Position numbers and translations under genes: made by a program
In this document: in pieces, positions 27,678-34,907 of the stretch
Layout: every line of letters starts with the position of its first letter
Position numbering within the stretch: the first letter of the stretch is position 1
Notes under the pieces: generated by a model
What the model saw: the letters and a program-made list of their open reading frames with translations, nothing else
Databases searched by the model: none
What the model was told of the DNA's origin: nothing
NCBI GenBank assembly: GCA_903835235.1
Contig: CAILMF010000054.1
Span: 496,001 to 560,000 of the forward strand
Reading direction: 5' to 3'
DNA from: an uncultured Rhodospirillales bacterium
GTDB taxonomy: Bacteria > Pseudomonadota > Alphaproteobacteria > Acetobacterales > Acetobacteraceae
Length of the DNA stretch: 64,000 nt

Positions 27678-28985
27678 TCAGTCCGCCGCTCCACCATAGG
27701 GCACGTTGCGCCCGCCATATCGCCGCACCCGCACATTGGCCTGCTCGCCATGCCCGGCAAAGCCTTCCAGCGCGCAGAGCCGCGAGCAATAGGCGCCGAT
27801 CATCGCGCTCGCCTCGTCCGTGGTGACGCGCTGGTAGGTCACGGTCTTCAGGAACTTGCCCACCCACAGCCCGCCGGTGTAGCGCGCCGCGCCCTGGGTC
27901 GGCAGCGTGTGGTTGGTGCCGATGACCTTGTCGCCATAGGCCACGTTGGTGCGCGGCCCGAGGAACAGCGCGCCGTAATTCTTCATCTTGCGCAGGAAGA
28001 AGTCGTCGTCGCTGGTCATCACCTGCACATGCTCGGACGCAATGCGATCCGCCTGCTCCACCATCTCGTCGAAGCTGTCGCAGACGATCACCTCGCCATA
28101 GGCTTCCCAGGCCTGCTTCGCCACGGCGGCGGTGGGCAGAATGGCCAGCAGCTTGTCCACCTGCGCCATCGTCTCCTTGGCCAACTTCTGCGAGTTGGTC
28201 AGCAATATCGCCGGGCTGGTCGGGCCGTGTTCGGCCTGGCCCAGCAGGTCGGTGGCGCAGAGTTCCGCATCCACCGTCTCGTCGGCGATGATCAGCGTCT
28301 CCGTCGGCCCGGCAAACAGGTCGATCCCGACGCGCCCGAACAACTGCCGCTTGGCTTCCGCCACATAGGCATTGCCTGGCCCCACCAGCATATCCACGCC
28401 GGGGATGCTGGCGGTGCCGATGGCCATCGCTGCCACCGCCTGCACGCCGCCGAGGCAATAGATCTCATCCGCCCCGGCCAGGTGCTGCGCCGCGACAATC
28501 GCCGGCGCCGGCCGGCCGTTGAATGGCGGCGCACAGGTCACGATGCGCGGCACGCCCGCCACCTTCGCCGTCACCACCGACATATGCGCGGAAGCCAGCA
28601 GCGGGTACTTCCCGCCCGGCACATAGCAGCCCACCGACTGCACCGGGATGTTCTTGTGCCCCAGCACCACGCCCGGCAGCGTCTCCACCTCGATATCCTT
28701 CAGCGCGGCCTTCTGGTGCTTGGCGAAGTTGCGTACCTGCGCCTGGGCAAATTTAATGTCTTCAAGGTCGCGCGGCTGCAACTGCGCCAGGCATTCCTCG
28801 ATCTCGGCGCGGCTCAGCCGGTAGTCCTCGCGGTCCCAGTCGTCGAACTTGATGGACATCTCGCGCACGGCCTCATCGCCGCGGGTTGCCACATCCTCCA
28901 GCAGCGCTTCCACCGTGGCGCGCACCGCCGCATTGGCCGCCGCCTTTTCCCCCGCCGCGATGCTCTGCTTCAGCCAGCGCGCCAT
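27678..28985 (-). CDS. histidinol dehydrogenase-like protein (catabolic HisD paralogue)
   Basis: A 435-residue HisD-family enzyme, oxidising a primary alcohol to a carboxylate with two NAD. Key residues are kept: zinc ligands Q250 and H253 (GQAEHGP), D352 (YGDKV) and H412 (AGHGE), catalytic E318-H319 (SEHVQ) and H359 (GTNHTLPT). No other his genes are near, and the neighbours are catabolic, so histidine biosynthesis is unlikely. HisD paralogues outside his operons include sulfopropanediol 3-dehydrogenase (HpsN), which also travels with SDR and TRAP genes; an SDR lies 28 bases upstream and a TRAP receptor is divergent. Confidence 0.85.
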   Translation of the reverse strand: MARWLKQSIAAGEKAAANAAVRATVEALLEDVATRGDEAVREMSIKFDDWDREDYRLSRAEIEECLAQLQPRDLEDIKFAQAQVRNFAKHQKAALKDIEVETLPGVVLGHKNIPVQSVGCYVPGGKYPLLASAHMSVVTAKVAGVPRIVTCAPPFNGRPAPAIVAAQHLAGADEIYCLGGVQAVAAMAIGTASIPGVDMLVGPGNAYVAEAKRQLFGRVGIDLFAGPTETLIIADETVDAELCATDLLGQAEHGPTSPAILLTNSQKLAKETMAQVDKLLAILPTAAVAKQAWEAYGEVIVCDSFDEMVEQADRIASEHVQVMTSDDDFFLRKMKNYGALFLGPRTNVAYGDKVIGTNHTLPTQGAARYTGGLWVGKFLKTVTYQRVTTDEASAMIGAYCSRLCALEGFAGHGEQANVRVRRYGGRNVPYGGAAD

Positions 28986-29013
28986 CTCAACTCTCCCCTA
29001 CGCTTCGCATCAC

Positions 29014-29778
29014 CTACTCCGCCGTCCAGCCGCCGTCCACGACCAGGGCGCTGCCGGTCATCAGCGCCGAGGCCTCGGACGCCAGGAACACCACCGGCCC
29101 CATCAGGTCCGTCACCTGGCCGATCCGCCCCAGCTTGATCTTGCTCAGCACCCAGTCCTTGAACTCCGGCTTCTCGAAGAACGGCTTTGTCAGTGGCGTC
29201 TCGATGAAGGTCGGCCCCAGCGTGTTCACCCTGATCCCAAATGGCGCCAGCTCTATCGCGGCGGCCTTGGTCCAGCCCTCCATCGCCCATTTGCTGCCGC
29301 AATAGACGCTGCGGTTGGGCCCGCCGACATGGCCCATCTGGGAGCTGACATTGATGATGGAGCCGGCGACGCCATCCACCCGCATCCGCCGCGCCACGGC
29401 CTGGGCGGCGAAGAAGGCGGCGCGCAGATTGAGCTCCATCACCAGGTCGAAATCCGCCTCGGTCACGTCCAGGAAATGCGCGGGCTTGTTGGTGCCGGCA
29501 TTGTTGAGGAAGGCATGGTAGGCCGGCCGCGCCGCCAGCGCCTGGCGCAGGGCGGCCAGGTCGGTCACGTCCAGCACCAGCGTATCGGCCGCCCCGCCGG
29601 CGGCGCGGATCGCCTCGGCCGCCGCGCCGATCTCGCCATCGCTGCGGGCCAGCAGGGTTACCGCCGCGCCGGCTTCCGCCAGGGCCACCGCCGCCGCCAG
29701 GCCAATGCCGCGCCCGGCGCCGCTGACCAACGCCCGTTTGCCATCCAGCCGGAAACCCGGCGACTGCGGCAGCTTCAT
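29014..29778 (-). CDS. SDR family oxidoreductase
   Basis: A 254-residue classical short-chain dehydrogenase/reductase. The cofactor motif GAGRGIG is at 20-26, NNAG follows in the fourth strand, and the catalytic YxxxK is in SVYCGSK; the C-terminal GSALVVDGGW is typical. I start at ATG 29778, as the upstream extension is Pro/Arg-rich and unlike the family. It is the first gene of the leftward catabolic operon, divergent from the TRAP receptor gene across a 123-base gap that should hold both promoters. Confidence 0.9.
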   Translation of the reverse strand: MKLPQSPGFRLDGKRALVSGAGRGIGLAAAVALAEAGAAVTLLARSDGEIGAAAEAIRAAGGAADTLVLDVTDLAALRQALAARPAYHAFLNNAGTNKPAHFLDVTEADFDLVMELNLRAAFFAAQAVARRMRVDGVAGSIINVSSQMGHVGGPNRSVYCGSKWAMEGWTKAAAIELAPFGIRVNTLGPTFIETPLTKPFFEKPEFKDWVLSKIKLGRIGQVTDLMGPVVFLASEASALMTGSALVVDGGWTAE

Positions 29779-29901
29779 GCTCTCATCGCTCTCAACATCG
29801 GCACGGGACTGTAGCGGCCGGGGCGGTACGGTCCAGGGGGGCCTTGCAAGCGGGGCCGAAACCGCCGGAGACTGCGGCCACAAGAAACGGGAGGACCATC
29901 C

Positions 29902-30906
29902 ATGCGTCGTTCACTCGGGGCCCTGCTGGGCGCCATGCTGCTGGGCGGTGTCATGCCCGCCGGCCCGGCCGCGGCCCAGGGGCAGGCCCCCACCCGCTGG
30001 GTCATGGCCACCCCCTATGCCGAGGCCAACTACCACACCCGCAACATCCGCGCCTTCATCGAGGATATCGAGAAGACCACCGAAGGCCGCATCGGCGTGC
30101 AGTTGCACGTCAATGCCAGCCTGCTGCCGCTGCCGCAGATCAAGCGCGCGGCGCAGACCGGCCAGGTCCAGCTGGGGGAGGTCCTGCTCTCCGCCTTCGG
30201 CAACGAGGACCCCTTCTTCGACGTGGACAGCGTGCCCTTCCTGGCCGACAATTGGGAACGCGCGGGGGCGCTGCACCAGGCCACCCTGCCCTTCATCCAG
30301 CAGCGCTTCGAGCGCAGCGGCCTGCGCCTGCTCTACATGGTGCCCTGGACCAGCCAGGCCTTCTACACCCGCCAAGCGCTGACCGAGCTTGACCAGCTGA
30401 AGGGCAGCCGCTTCCGCGTGTTCAACGTGCTGACCACGCGCTTCGCGGAACTGCTGGGTGCCACGCCGGTCACGGTGCAGGTGGCGGAAATCCCGCAGGC
30501 CTTTGCCACCAATGTGGTCAATGTGATGTTCACCTCGGCACCCACGGGCGTGGATACCAGCGCCTGGGACTTCGCCCGCCACTTCACCGATGTCGGCGGC
30601 ATGCGCACCCGCAACGCCGTCTTCGTCAACGCCCGCGCCTTCAACGCGTTGTCCCAGACCGACCAGCAGGCCGTGCTGCAATCCGCCGCCCGCGCCCAGG
30701 TCCGCGGCCTGGACTTCGCCAAACAGGCCGAGGAGGAGATGGTCGGCCGCCTGCGCAACCGCGGCATGGAAGTTGCGACTGCCAGCCCGGAACTGCTCGG
30801 CCAACTGCGCGCCATCGGGGCGCGGCAGACCGAGGAATGGGCCACCCGTGCCGGCCCCGAAGGCCCGCGCATGCTGGCCCGCTACAGGGAGCTGCTGGCG
30901 CGATGA
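29902..30906 (+). CDS. TRAP transporter solute-binding protein (DctP-type)
   Basis: A 334-residue periplasmic receptor with a signal peptide (residues 1-25, ending AAAQ). The TRAP signature is seen in the KGSRFRV strand with AFYTRQALTELDQL before it, and in the C-terminal helix region. These receptors bind carboxylates or sulfonates, usually through a conserved Arg, here probably in GSRFRVFN. No DctQ or DctM membrane gene is in the window, so partners must be elsewhere. A GGGAGGA ribosome site lies 6 bases before the ATG. The SDR gene overlaps its stop by 4 nt. Confidence 0.88.
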   Translation: MRRSLGALLGAMLLGGVMPAGPAAAQGQAPTRWVMATPYAEANYHTRNIRAFIEDIEKTTEGRIGVQLHVNASLLPLPQIKRAAQTGQVQLGEVLLSAFGNEDPFFDVDSVPFLADNWERAGALHQATLPFIQQRFERSGLRLLYMVPWTSQAFYTRQALTELDQLKGSRFRVFNVLTTRFAELLGATPVTVQVAEIPQAFATNVVNVMFTSAPTGVDTSAWDFARHFTDVGGMRTRNAVFVNARAFNALSQTDQQAVLQSAARAQVRGLDFAKQAEEEMVGRLRNRGMEVATASPELLGQLRAIGARQTEEWATRAGPEGPRMLARYRELLAR

Positions 30907-31646
30907 GCAACAAGGTCGTACTGGTCACTGGCGCGCAGCAGGGCATCGGCGCCGCCTGCGCGCTGGCCTTCGCCGCCGCCGGCTATGATGTGGCGGTGAA
31001 CTGGCTGGACGACCTGGCCGCCGCCGAGCGCGTGGCGGCAGGCGTGCGCGGCCATGGCCGCCGCGCCGCCTTGGTGCAGGGCAGCGTCGGCACCGTGCCG
31101 GGCTGCCAGGGCATCGTGCGGGATGCGCTGGCCGCGCTGGGCCGGCTGGATGCGTTGGTCAACAACGCCGGCATCTTCCCGCGCACAACCTTCCTCGACA
31201 TGGAGGAAGCGCAGTGGGACGCGGTGCACAGCGTGAACCTGAAGGGCAGCGCCTTCACTGGCCAGGCGGTGGCGCGGGCCATGGTGGCGGCGTGCCATGG
31301 CGGGGCCATGGTCAACCTCTCCTCCTCCTCGGTCCGCGGCGCGCCCTTGGGCGTGCACTACAGCGCCAGCAAGAACGGCATCATCGGCATCACCCGCAGC
31401 ATGGCCCTCGCCCTGGCGCCGCAGGGCATCCGCGTCAACGCCATCGCGCCCGGCACCAGCGACACCGCCCAGCCACGCTATGGCAACACGGATGCGGAAC
31501 TGGCGGAGATCGTGAAGGGCTTCCCCATCCCGCGCCTCGGCACGCCAGAGGAAATCGCCAGCCTGGCGGTCTACCTCTGCTCGGATGCCGCCGCCTGGGT
31601 AACGGGGCAGTGCTGGCACATCAACGGCGGCAACTACATGGTGTAG
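30903..31646 (+). CDS. SDR family oxidoreductase
   Basis: A 247-residue short-chain dehydrogenase/reductase with cofactor motif GAQQGIG at 10-16, NNAG, catalytic HYSASK (YxxxK) and the C-terminal GQCWHINGGN. The longer frame from 30837 is not used, because the ATG at 30903 overlaps the TRAP receptor stop by 4 nt. Translational coupling of a dehydrogenase to a binding protein suggests it acts on the imported substrate; which substrate is unknown. Confidence 0.9.
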   Translation: MSNKVVLVTGAQQGIGAACALAFAAAGYDVAVNWLDDLAAAERVAAGVRGHGRRAALVQGSVGTVPGCQGIVRDALAALGRLDALVNNAGIFPRTTFLDMEEAQWDAVHSVNLKGSAFTGQAVARAMVAACHGGAMVNLSSSSVRGAPLGVHYSASKNGIIGITRSMALALAPQGIRVNAIAPGTSDTAQPRYGNTDAELAEIVKGFPIPRLGTPEEIASLAVYLCSDAAAWVTGQCWHINGGNYMV

Positions 31647-31674
31647 CTGCGGCCGGATCGGCAAAGGGCCGCAG
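31647..31674. terminator. candidate bidirectional terminator between convergent genes
   Basis: CTGCGGCC (31647-31654) and GGCCGCAG (31667-31674) form an 8-base-pair stem with a 12-base loop, directly after the SDR stop and before the end of the convergent phosphatase gene. Confidence 0.4.
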
Positions 31675-31707
31675 GGCCCGGAGCCGTGAATCCGTCCGCC
31701 AAAGATG

Positions 31708-32463
31708 CTATTCCAGCAGCAGGTCGCGCAGCCGCTCCAGCCGGCCACCGCCCAGCCCCAGGCCCTGGTCGAGCAGCACCGCGACATCGCCGAAGGGTGC
31801 CACCGCCGTGCTCATCGCCGCCTCCAGCAGCGCGGGGTGGGTGCCATACAGCGCATCCGCCAGCGGCTTCGGCGACCCCGGCGGCATCGGGAAGTCCTTC
31901 CGCCACAACCGGTCGGTCGCCACGTAGTCCGCCATGATGGTCTGCTGGCTGGCGCCCAGCGCGGTCAGGATCAGCGCGGCGCCGATGCCGGTGCGGTCCT
32001 TGCCGGCGGAGCAATGGAACAGCAGCGCCTGGCGTTCCGGTTGCAGCAGCAGGTCGAACATCTCGCGGTAGCGGTGCAGATAGGTGGTCACGTAGTCCAG
32101 GTAGGCCCGCCGCAGCAGGTCCACCACATCCTCGCCCGTCGCCTGCTCCCGCCGCATCAGGTCCGCCAGGCTGGCGCCCACGGTGGGTTCTATCGGCAGC
32201 GCCACGCGCTCCGCCCCCTCGGGCAGCCGGCTCGGCCGATGCGCCGCCTCCTCCACCCCGCGCAGGTCGCAGACGGTGCGCAGCCCCAGCGTGCGCACTT
32301 CAGCCACATCGGCCTCGGTCAGGTTGGCCAGCGTGGCTGAACGGAAGATGCGGCCAAAGCGGACACGCCGCCCATCCAGCACCTGGTAACCGCCGAGGTC
32401 GCGCAGGTTGGAGGCGCCAGCCAGCGGCACGGCCCAGGGGAGGTCATTCTCGGTCGTCGTCAT
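31708..32463 (-). CDS. tyrosine-protein phosphatase (Tyr_phosphatase3/Siw14-like)
   Basis: A 251-residue phosphatase with the CX5R active-site loop HCSAGKDRTG at 150-159, giving nucleophile C151 and R157. The AGKDRTG form and the N-terminal NLRDLGGY are typical of the bacterial tyrosine/phosphoinositide phosphatase group that includes Mycobacterium PtpB. It has no signal peptide. The frame is open to 32523, but the ATG at 32463 (MTTTENDLPW) is the sensible start. It is a lone gene, divergent from the SDR at 32544 and convergent with the SDR at 30903. Confidence 0.88.
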   Translation of the reverse strand: MTTTENDLPWAVPLAGASNLRDLGGYQVLDGRRVRFGRIFRSATLANLTEADVAEVRTLGLRTVCDLRGVEEAAHRPSRLPEGAERVALPIEPTVGASLADLMRREQATGEDVVDLLRRAYLDYVTTYLHRYREMFDLLLQPERQALLFHCSAGKDRTGIGAALILTALGASQQTIMADYVATDRLWRKDFPMPPGSPKPLADALYGTHPALLEAAMSTAVAPFGDVAVLLDQGLGLGGGRLERLRDLLLE

Positions 32464-32484
32464 GCCCCGAGTTTCGCCCCCGGC

Positions 32485-32514
32485 TTGACGGCAGGCAACC
32501 CTGCCCCGGACAAT
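32485..32514 (+). promoter_or_regulatory. candidate sigma-70-type promoter for the SDR gene
   Basis: TTGACG (32485-32490) and GACAAT (32509-32514) are 18 bases apart, 29 bases before the ATG at 32544. Five of six -35 bases and four of six -10 bases match consensus. Confidence 0.45.
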
Positions 32515-32543
32515 CACCGACAATCTTCATGGAGGAAGCACCA

Positions 32544-33335
32544 ATGCCCGGCCCAACCCTGTTCGACCTCAGCGGAAAGGTCGCCATCGTCACCGGCGGC
32601 AGCAAAGGCATCGGCCGCGCCATTGCCGAACGCATGGCCGAGCACGGCGCCAAGGTGGTGGTCGCCAGCCGCAAGCTGGACGTCTGCCAGGAAGTCGTGG
32701 ACGGCATCAAGTCCAAGGGCGGCGAGGCCATCGCGGTGGCCTGCAACATCGGCCGCAAGCCTGAGTTGCAGAACCTGGTGGACGAAACGCTGAAGGCCTA
32801 TGGCGGCGTCGACATCCTGGTGGCCAATGCCGCGATCAACCCGCACTACGGCAGCATGACCGCCATCCCGGACGACATCTTCGACAAGATGATGGCGACC
32901 AACGTGAAGTCCAACATGTGGCTGTCGCACATGTGCATCCCCAGCATGGAACAGCGCGGCGGCGGCTCCATCATCATCGTGTCCTCCATCGGCGGCTATC
33001 GCGGCAGCCAGATGCTGGGCACCTACGCCATCACCAAGGCGGCCGACATCCAGCTGGCGCGCAACCTGGCGGTGGAGCACGGGCCGAAGAACATCCGCGC
33101 CAACTGCATCGCCCCCGGCCTGGTCCGCACCGACTTCGCCCGCGCCCTGTGGGAAAACCCGGTGCTGTACAAGAAGCGCACGCGGGACACGCCGTTGCAG
33201 CGCATCGGCGAGCCGGACGAGATCGCCGGCGCCGCGGTGTTCCTGGCGGCGCCCGCCGGCAGCTTCACCACCGGCCAGAGCTTCGTCATCGACGGCGGCA
33301 CCCTGGCCGGCAGCGTCGTCCACCCGGACGACTAA
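32544..33335 (+). CDS. SDR family oxidoreductase
   Basis: A 263-residue short-chain dehydrogenase/reductase with GGSKGIG as the cofactor loop, a VANAAIN strand in place of NNAG, catalytic TYAITK (YxxxK) and the ending GQSFVIDGG. An ATG at 32529 is also in frame, but GGAGGAAG at 32531-32538 sits 5 bases before the ATG at 32544, which decides the start. Monocistronic appearance: its own promoter candidate upstream and another between it and the following Bug gene. Confidence 0.9.
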   Translation: MPGPTLFDLSGKVAIVTGGSKGIGRAIAERMAEHGAKVVVASRKLDVCQEVVDGIKSKGGEAIAVACNIGRKPELQNLVDETLKAYGGVDILVANAAINPHYGSMTAIPDDIFDKMMATNVKSNMWLSHMCIPSMEQRGGGSIIIVSSIGGYRGSQMLGTYAITKAADIQLARNLAVEHGPKNIRANCIAPGLVRTDFARALWENPVLYKKRTRDTPLQRIGEPDEIAGAAVFLAAPAGSFTTGQSFVIDGGTLAGSVVHPDD

Positions 33336-33366
33336 TTCCCGCTTCCGCGCGGAAGACGGATTGTTG

Positions 33367-33396
33367 TTGACAGGAAGCGCCGCGCGTTCCTAGTCT
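33367..33396 (+). promoter_or_regulatory. candidate sigma-70-type promoter for the Bug receptor gene
   Basis: A perfect -35 TTGACA (33367-33372) lies 18 bases before TAGTCT (33391-33396), which is 55 bases from the chosen ATG at 33452. Confidence 0.5.
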
Positions 33397-33451
33397 GTTC
33401 TCGCCAGCGGGAGAGTTGCGCCCGCTGGCCAAGATGAAATGGGGGATGGCC

Positions 33452-34417
33452 ATGGCATGGATGGCACGGCGGGCCTTGCTGGCCGCCACGGGTGGGCTTC
33501 TGGCCGCCCCGGCCCTGGCCCAGGCGTGGCCATCCCGCCCCATTCGCCTGCTGGTCGGCTTCGCCCCCGGCGGCACCACCGACATCATGGCCCGCCTGGC
33601 CGCCGAGAAGCTGGGTCCCATGCTGGGCCAGCCCCTGGTGGTGGAGAACCTGCCCGGCGCCACCGGCAACATCGCCGCCGCAGCCGCCGCCCGGGCGGAA
33701 CCGGATGGCCATACCTTGCTGCTGGGTTCGCCTGGCCCGCTGGCGCTGAACCGCTGGCTGTTCAAGACCATGCCGTTCGACAGCCGCACCGCCTTCGCCC
33801 CCATCGGCCTGATCGCCGTGGTGCCGAACGTGGTCATGGTGCGGCCGGACCTGCCGGCGCGGACCCTGGGGGAGTTGGAAGCGCTGCTGAAGGGCGGCCA
33901 GCTGCGCACCGGCAGCCCCGGCGTCGGCACCACCGGCCACCTGACAAATGCCCTGTTTCAGGCCGCGGTCGGCGCTCAGGCGGTGCATGCGGGGTATCGC
34001 GGCAGTGTACCCATGCTGACGGACCTGATGGCAGGGCATATAGACTACGCCGTGGACCAGCTCTCGCCGCCGCTGCCGCTGCTGCGCGACGGCAAGCTGC
34101 GCGCCGTGGCGGTCAGTTCGGCGCAACGCTCCGCCCTGCTGCCGAATGTGCCGACCATGGATGAACAGGGCCGCCCCGGCCTTTCCGTCACCGCTTGGTT
34201 TTCGCTGGTCGCCCCCAGCGGCACGCCGGCGACGGCGATCTCACGGATCAACACCGCGTTGAACGCTGCGCTGCTGCGGCCCGAAACGCGGGAGCAATTG
34301 GCGTTGCAGGCGGCCACCGCCGGCGGTGGAACGCCGGAGTCGCTGGCGGCGCTGATCCGCACGGAGGAGGCCGCGGCCCAGCGTGCGGTTGCCCTTGCGG
34401 GCATTCAGCCTGAGTAG
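33452..34417 (+). CDS. Bug/TctC family substrate-binding protein
   Basis: A periplasmic receptor of 321 residues with a signal peptide ending AAPALAQ. Family landmarks are PIRLLVGFAPGGTTDIMARL, the PLVVENLPG strand, DGHTLLLGS and GVGTTGHLTNALF. Several starts are in frame (TTG 33416, ATG 33434, 33446, 33452, 33461). I use 33452, because GGGGG at 33441-33445 is well spaced and the signal peptide is then of normal form. No transporter membrane genes are adjacent. It stands alone between an SDR gene and the prkA leader. Confidence 0.88.
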   Translation: MAWMARRALLAATGGLLAAPALAQAWPSRPIRLLVGFAPGGTTDIMARLAAEKLGPMLGQPLVVENLPGATGNIAAAAAARAEPDGHTLLLGSPGPLALNRWLFKTMPFDSRTAFAPIGLIAVVPNVVMVRPDLPARTLGELEALLKGGQLRTGSPGVGTTGHLTNALFQAAVGAQAVHAGYRGSVPMLTDLMAGHIDYAVDQLSPPLPLLRDGKLRAVAVSSAQRSALLPNVPTMDEQGRPGLSVTAWFSLVAPSGTPATAISRINTALNAALLRPETREQLALQAATAGGGTPESLAALIRTEEAAAQRAVALAGIQPE

Positions 34418-34907
34418 CGATTGCGGCTGAAACGCGGCGTCGCTACCGCCGCGCCTGGCCGCAACCACAGCCGCGCGCAGCGCCGATCCGGACGACGATT
34501 ACAGTTGCATTCGCGCTTCGCGTTCGGTCACCATGCCTGCGTGTTGCGAGGTTCTCGCATGGCTGGCACAGGCCACCTTCATTCGCCGCAGAAGGCGACT
34601 GCAGTTGCGAACCGGGCGGCCCAAATCGGCCATTGCCGAAGGCCGCGAGACGCTTCGCACGCGGGAGAGAAACGCGGTGTGCGGTTGAGCGTTCTTGCGC
34701 AGCGCCGGAATGCGTTGCGCATGGTCTGGCGTACCCCCTTCGCTGCCCGCGAACCGGCGCCTGCGACGATGGTCGATGGCGAATGGACGCACGTTTTCCC
34801 GCGCTCTTGCGCCGGTTCAGGGCAGCACAACATGGTTATCCGGTGCGGTTGACGCGAACGGAGAATGGTTCCGACGCGCTTGGCCAGCATCGCTGCAGGA
34901 GCGGCCG
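34418..34907. other. gene-free 490-base region upstream of prkA
   Basis: I see no credible gene: the open frames here (for instance 34421-34852) are Arg/His/Ala-rich and unlike anything known. It holds a dyad TGCGAGGTTCTCGCA (34545-34559) and many TTGCG words. A GGAAT, 18 bases, CGTA arrangement at 34707-34733 is a poor match to the EcfG stress promoter. It is probably the promoter and long 5' leader of the prkA operon. Confidence 0.5.

Noticed and set aside
27678-28985. Assignment as histidine biosynthesis hisD
   Set aside because: No other his genes are nearby and the gene sits in a catabolic operon; a paralogue is the better reading despite conserved catalytic residues.
26196-29138. 980-residue open frame on the + strand
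   Set aside because: Antisense to the Gfo/Idh, amidohydrolase and HisD-like genes, all of which have intact motifs; composition is typical of a shadow frame.
34707-34733. GGAAT, 18 bases, CGTA upstream of prkA as an EcfG promoter
   Set aside because: Two mismatches to the consensus and about 175 bases from the start; not enough to call.
34729-34745. TGGC, 8 bases, TTCG as a sigma-54 promoter before prkA
   Set aside because: The -12 GC doublet is not in place and no enhancer-type site was seen.
34421-34852. 143-residue open frame upstream of prkA
   Set aside because: Arg/His/Ala-rich composition, no ribosome site and no family resemblance.
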